Shown: piece by piece, positions 63,325-64,000 of the stretch
Numbering within the stretch: position 1 is the stretch's first letter
Layout of the letters: each line of letters begins with the position of its first letter
Assembly (NCBI RefSeq): GCF_900114035.1
Contig: NZ_FORP01000001.1
Span: 372,001 to 436,000 of the forward strand
Direction of reading: 5' to 3'
Length of the DNA stretch: 64,000 nucleotides
Source of the DNA: Amycolatopsis sacchari
GTDB lineage: Bacteria > Actinomycetota > Actinomycetes > Mycobacteriales > Pseudonocardiaceae
Program-made: the position numbers and the translations under genes
Notes under the pieces: generated by a model
Told to the model about the DNA's origin: nothing
Database searches by the model: none
What the model saw: only the letters and a program-made list of their open reading frames with translations

Positions 63325-64000
63325 TCAGTGGCGGCGGAGCCACGCGAGGACGCCCGCCACCGCGCCCGTGCCCAGCACCCCGAGCAGTGCGTGGTGCTGC
63401 GAGGCCCACACCTGCGGGCTCCGCCCGTGCGCCCGGTCGTCGAACTCGCCGTGCGCGCCGTGGTCTATGTCCTCGTCCGCCGGGTGCCAGAGGTTTTCCG
63501 GCTGGTCCGCGGGGCGCGGCTGGTCCGTCTGCTGGGACTTGAAGCCCGTCCGCGCGAGGTAGCGGTCGAGCAGGCCCGGGATGACCTTGTCCCCGAGCAG
63601 CGTCCCGACCGTGCTCGCGCCGACCCAGTACTCGCGGCGCCTCGGGTGGTCGGCCGCGTACACGATCGCCTTCGCCGCGACCTCCGGCTGGTAGATCGGC
63701 GGCACCGGCTGGGCACGCTTCGGCAGCCGCGACAGCACCCACCCGAACTGCGGGGTGTTGACCGCGGGCAGCTGCACCATCGTCACGTGCACGCCCGCGT
63801 TGTCGTGCAGCAGCTCGCTGCGCAGCGCTTCGTGCATGCCCTGGATCGCGTGCTTCGCCCCGCTGTAGGCGGTTTGCAGCGGGATGCCGCGGTAGGCCAT
63901 CGCCGAACCGACCTGGACGATCGCGCCGCGGCGCCGGGGCAGCATGCGGTCGAGCGCGGCGCGGGTGCCGTGCACGTAGCCAAGGTAGGTCACCTCCGTG
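63325..64000 (-). CDS. short-chain dehydrogenase, 5' end outside window
   Basis: The frame runs leftward from the window edge to a stop at 63325. It contains the SDR catalytic part: [39 protein letters not shown], with Tyr-x3-Lys in YSGAK. The cofactor-binding N-terminus lies beyond base 64000. The long C-terminal extension ([22 protein letters not shown]) and the last hydrophobic stretch ([20 protein letters not shown]) are found in a membrane-associated actinobacterial SDR group. Substrate unknown. The dispersed-dyad-like sequence GTCCACTGTGGTC lies just after the stop. Confidence 0.85.
   Translation of the reverse strand, partial: TEVTYLGYVHGTRAALDRMLPRRRGAIVQVGSAMAYRGIPLQTAYSGAKHAIQGMHEALRSELLHDNAGVHVTMVQLPAVNTPQFGWVLSRLPKRAQPVPPIYQPEVAAKAIVYAADHPRRREYWVGASTVGTLLGDKVIPGLLDRYLARTGFKSQQTDQPRPADQPENLWHPADEDIDHGAHGEFDDRAHGRSPQVWASQHHALLGVLGTGAVAGVLAWLRRH

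Overview
The window is very GC-rich, densely coded DNA with frequent GTG starts, many 4-base GTGA/ATGA gene overlaps, TetR and MarR regulators beside acyl-CoA genes, F420-type oxidoreductases and DUF5313/DUF6292-type proteins. This points to an actinomycete, most likely Pseudonocardiaceae (Amycolatopsis-like). The genus is an inference from gene content. No rRNA, phage, integrase or CRISPR array was seen. The only mobile-element trace is a short IS481-type transposase remnant near 57.3 kb.

Layout. 0-2 kb: operon on the minus strand (epoxide hydrolase, nucleobase deaminase, 2OG-Fe oxygenase cut by the window edge). 2-12.4 kb: acyl-CoA/short-chain dehydrogenase region with a TetR gene, two SDRs, a frameshifted LysR gene, a second TetR, a four-gene acyl-CoA dehydrogenase/phosphotransferase operon, and MaoC plus FabG-like genes. 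Two perfect copies of a TAAGCG-N2-CGCTTA palindrome lie in front of separate transcription units here. 12.5-20.3 kb: small metabolic and regulatory genes, a MerR/reductase pair and a drug-efflux MFS with its own TetR. 21-29 kb: a DosR/DosS-like dormancy island (response regulator, GAF-GAF histidine kinase of DosS length with the phospho-His at the DosS position, two tandem universal stress proteins, Acg-type nitroreductase, zinc alcohol dehydrogenase, GAF-ANTAR gene, PNPOx-like protein) with several DosR-box-like sequences. 29.6-37.7 kb: MFS, TRAP transporter (fused permease plus TAXI binding lipoprotein), aldo/keto reductase, MarR/hydrolase pair and a LysE exporter. 38-43.4 kb: Hsp20, MarR/MFS pair and a large secreted penicillin-acylase-family hydrolase.

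43.7-54.5 kb is the most distinctive part: a complete selenocysteine system and its client. selD diverges from a 95-nt tRNA-Sec gene (anticodon TCA), followed by selA, selB and a three-subunit formate dehydrogenase. The fdhA reading frame contains an in-frame TGA with an apical SECIS hairpin (GGTCT loop) 11 nt downstream, so fdhA is one 1092-residue selenoprotein gene. Beside selD lies an array of nine imperfect 31-37 bp repeats that begins inside the 3' end of an Ala/Gln/Pro-rich membrane-protein gene.

54.5-64 kb: nucleoside hydrolase, CapA-like lipoprotein, STAS protein, AI-2E-type membrane protein, flavin-reductase-like, CBS, PAP2 and DUF421 proteins. These are followed by an unusual pair: a TusA-like/ferritin-like diiron fusion overlapping a PhnD-like binding protein that has no signal peptide. 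An SDR gene runs off the right edge.

Three genes (LysR at 5.1 kb, GAF-ANTAR at 27.8 kb, an unknown at 37.3 kb) look frameshifted. These may be real decay or base-calling errors.
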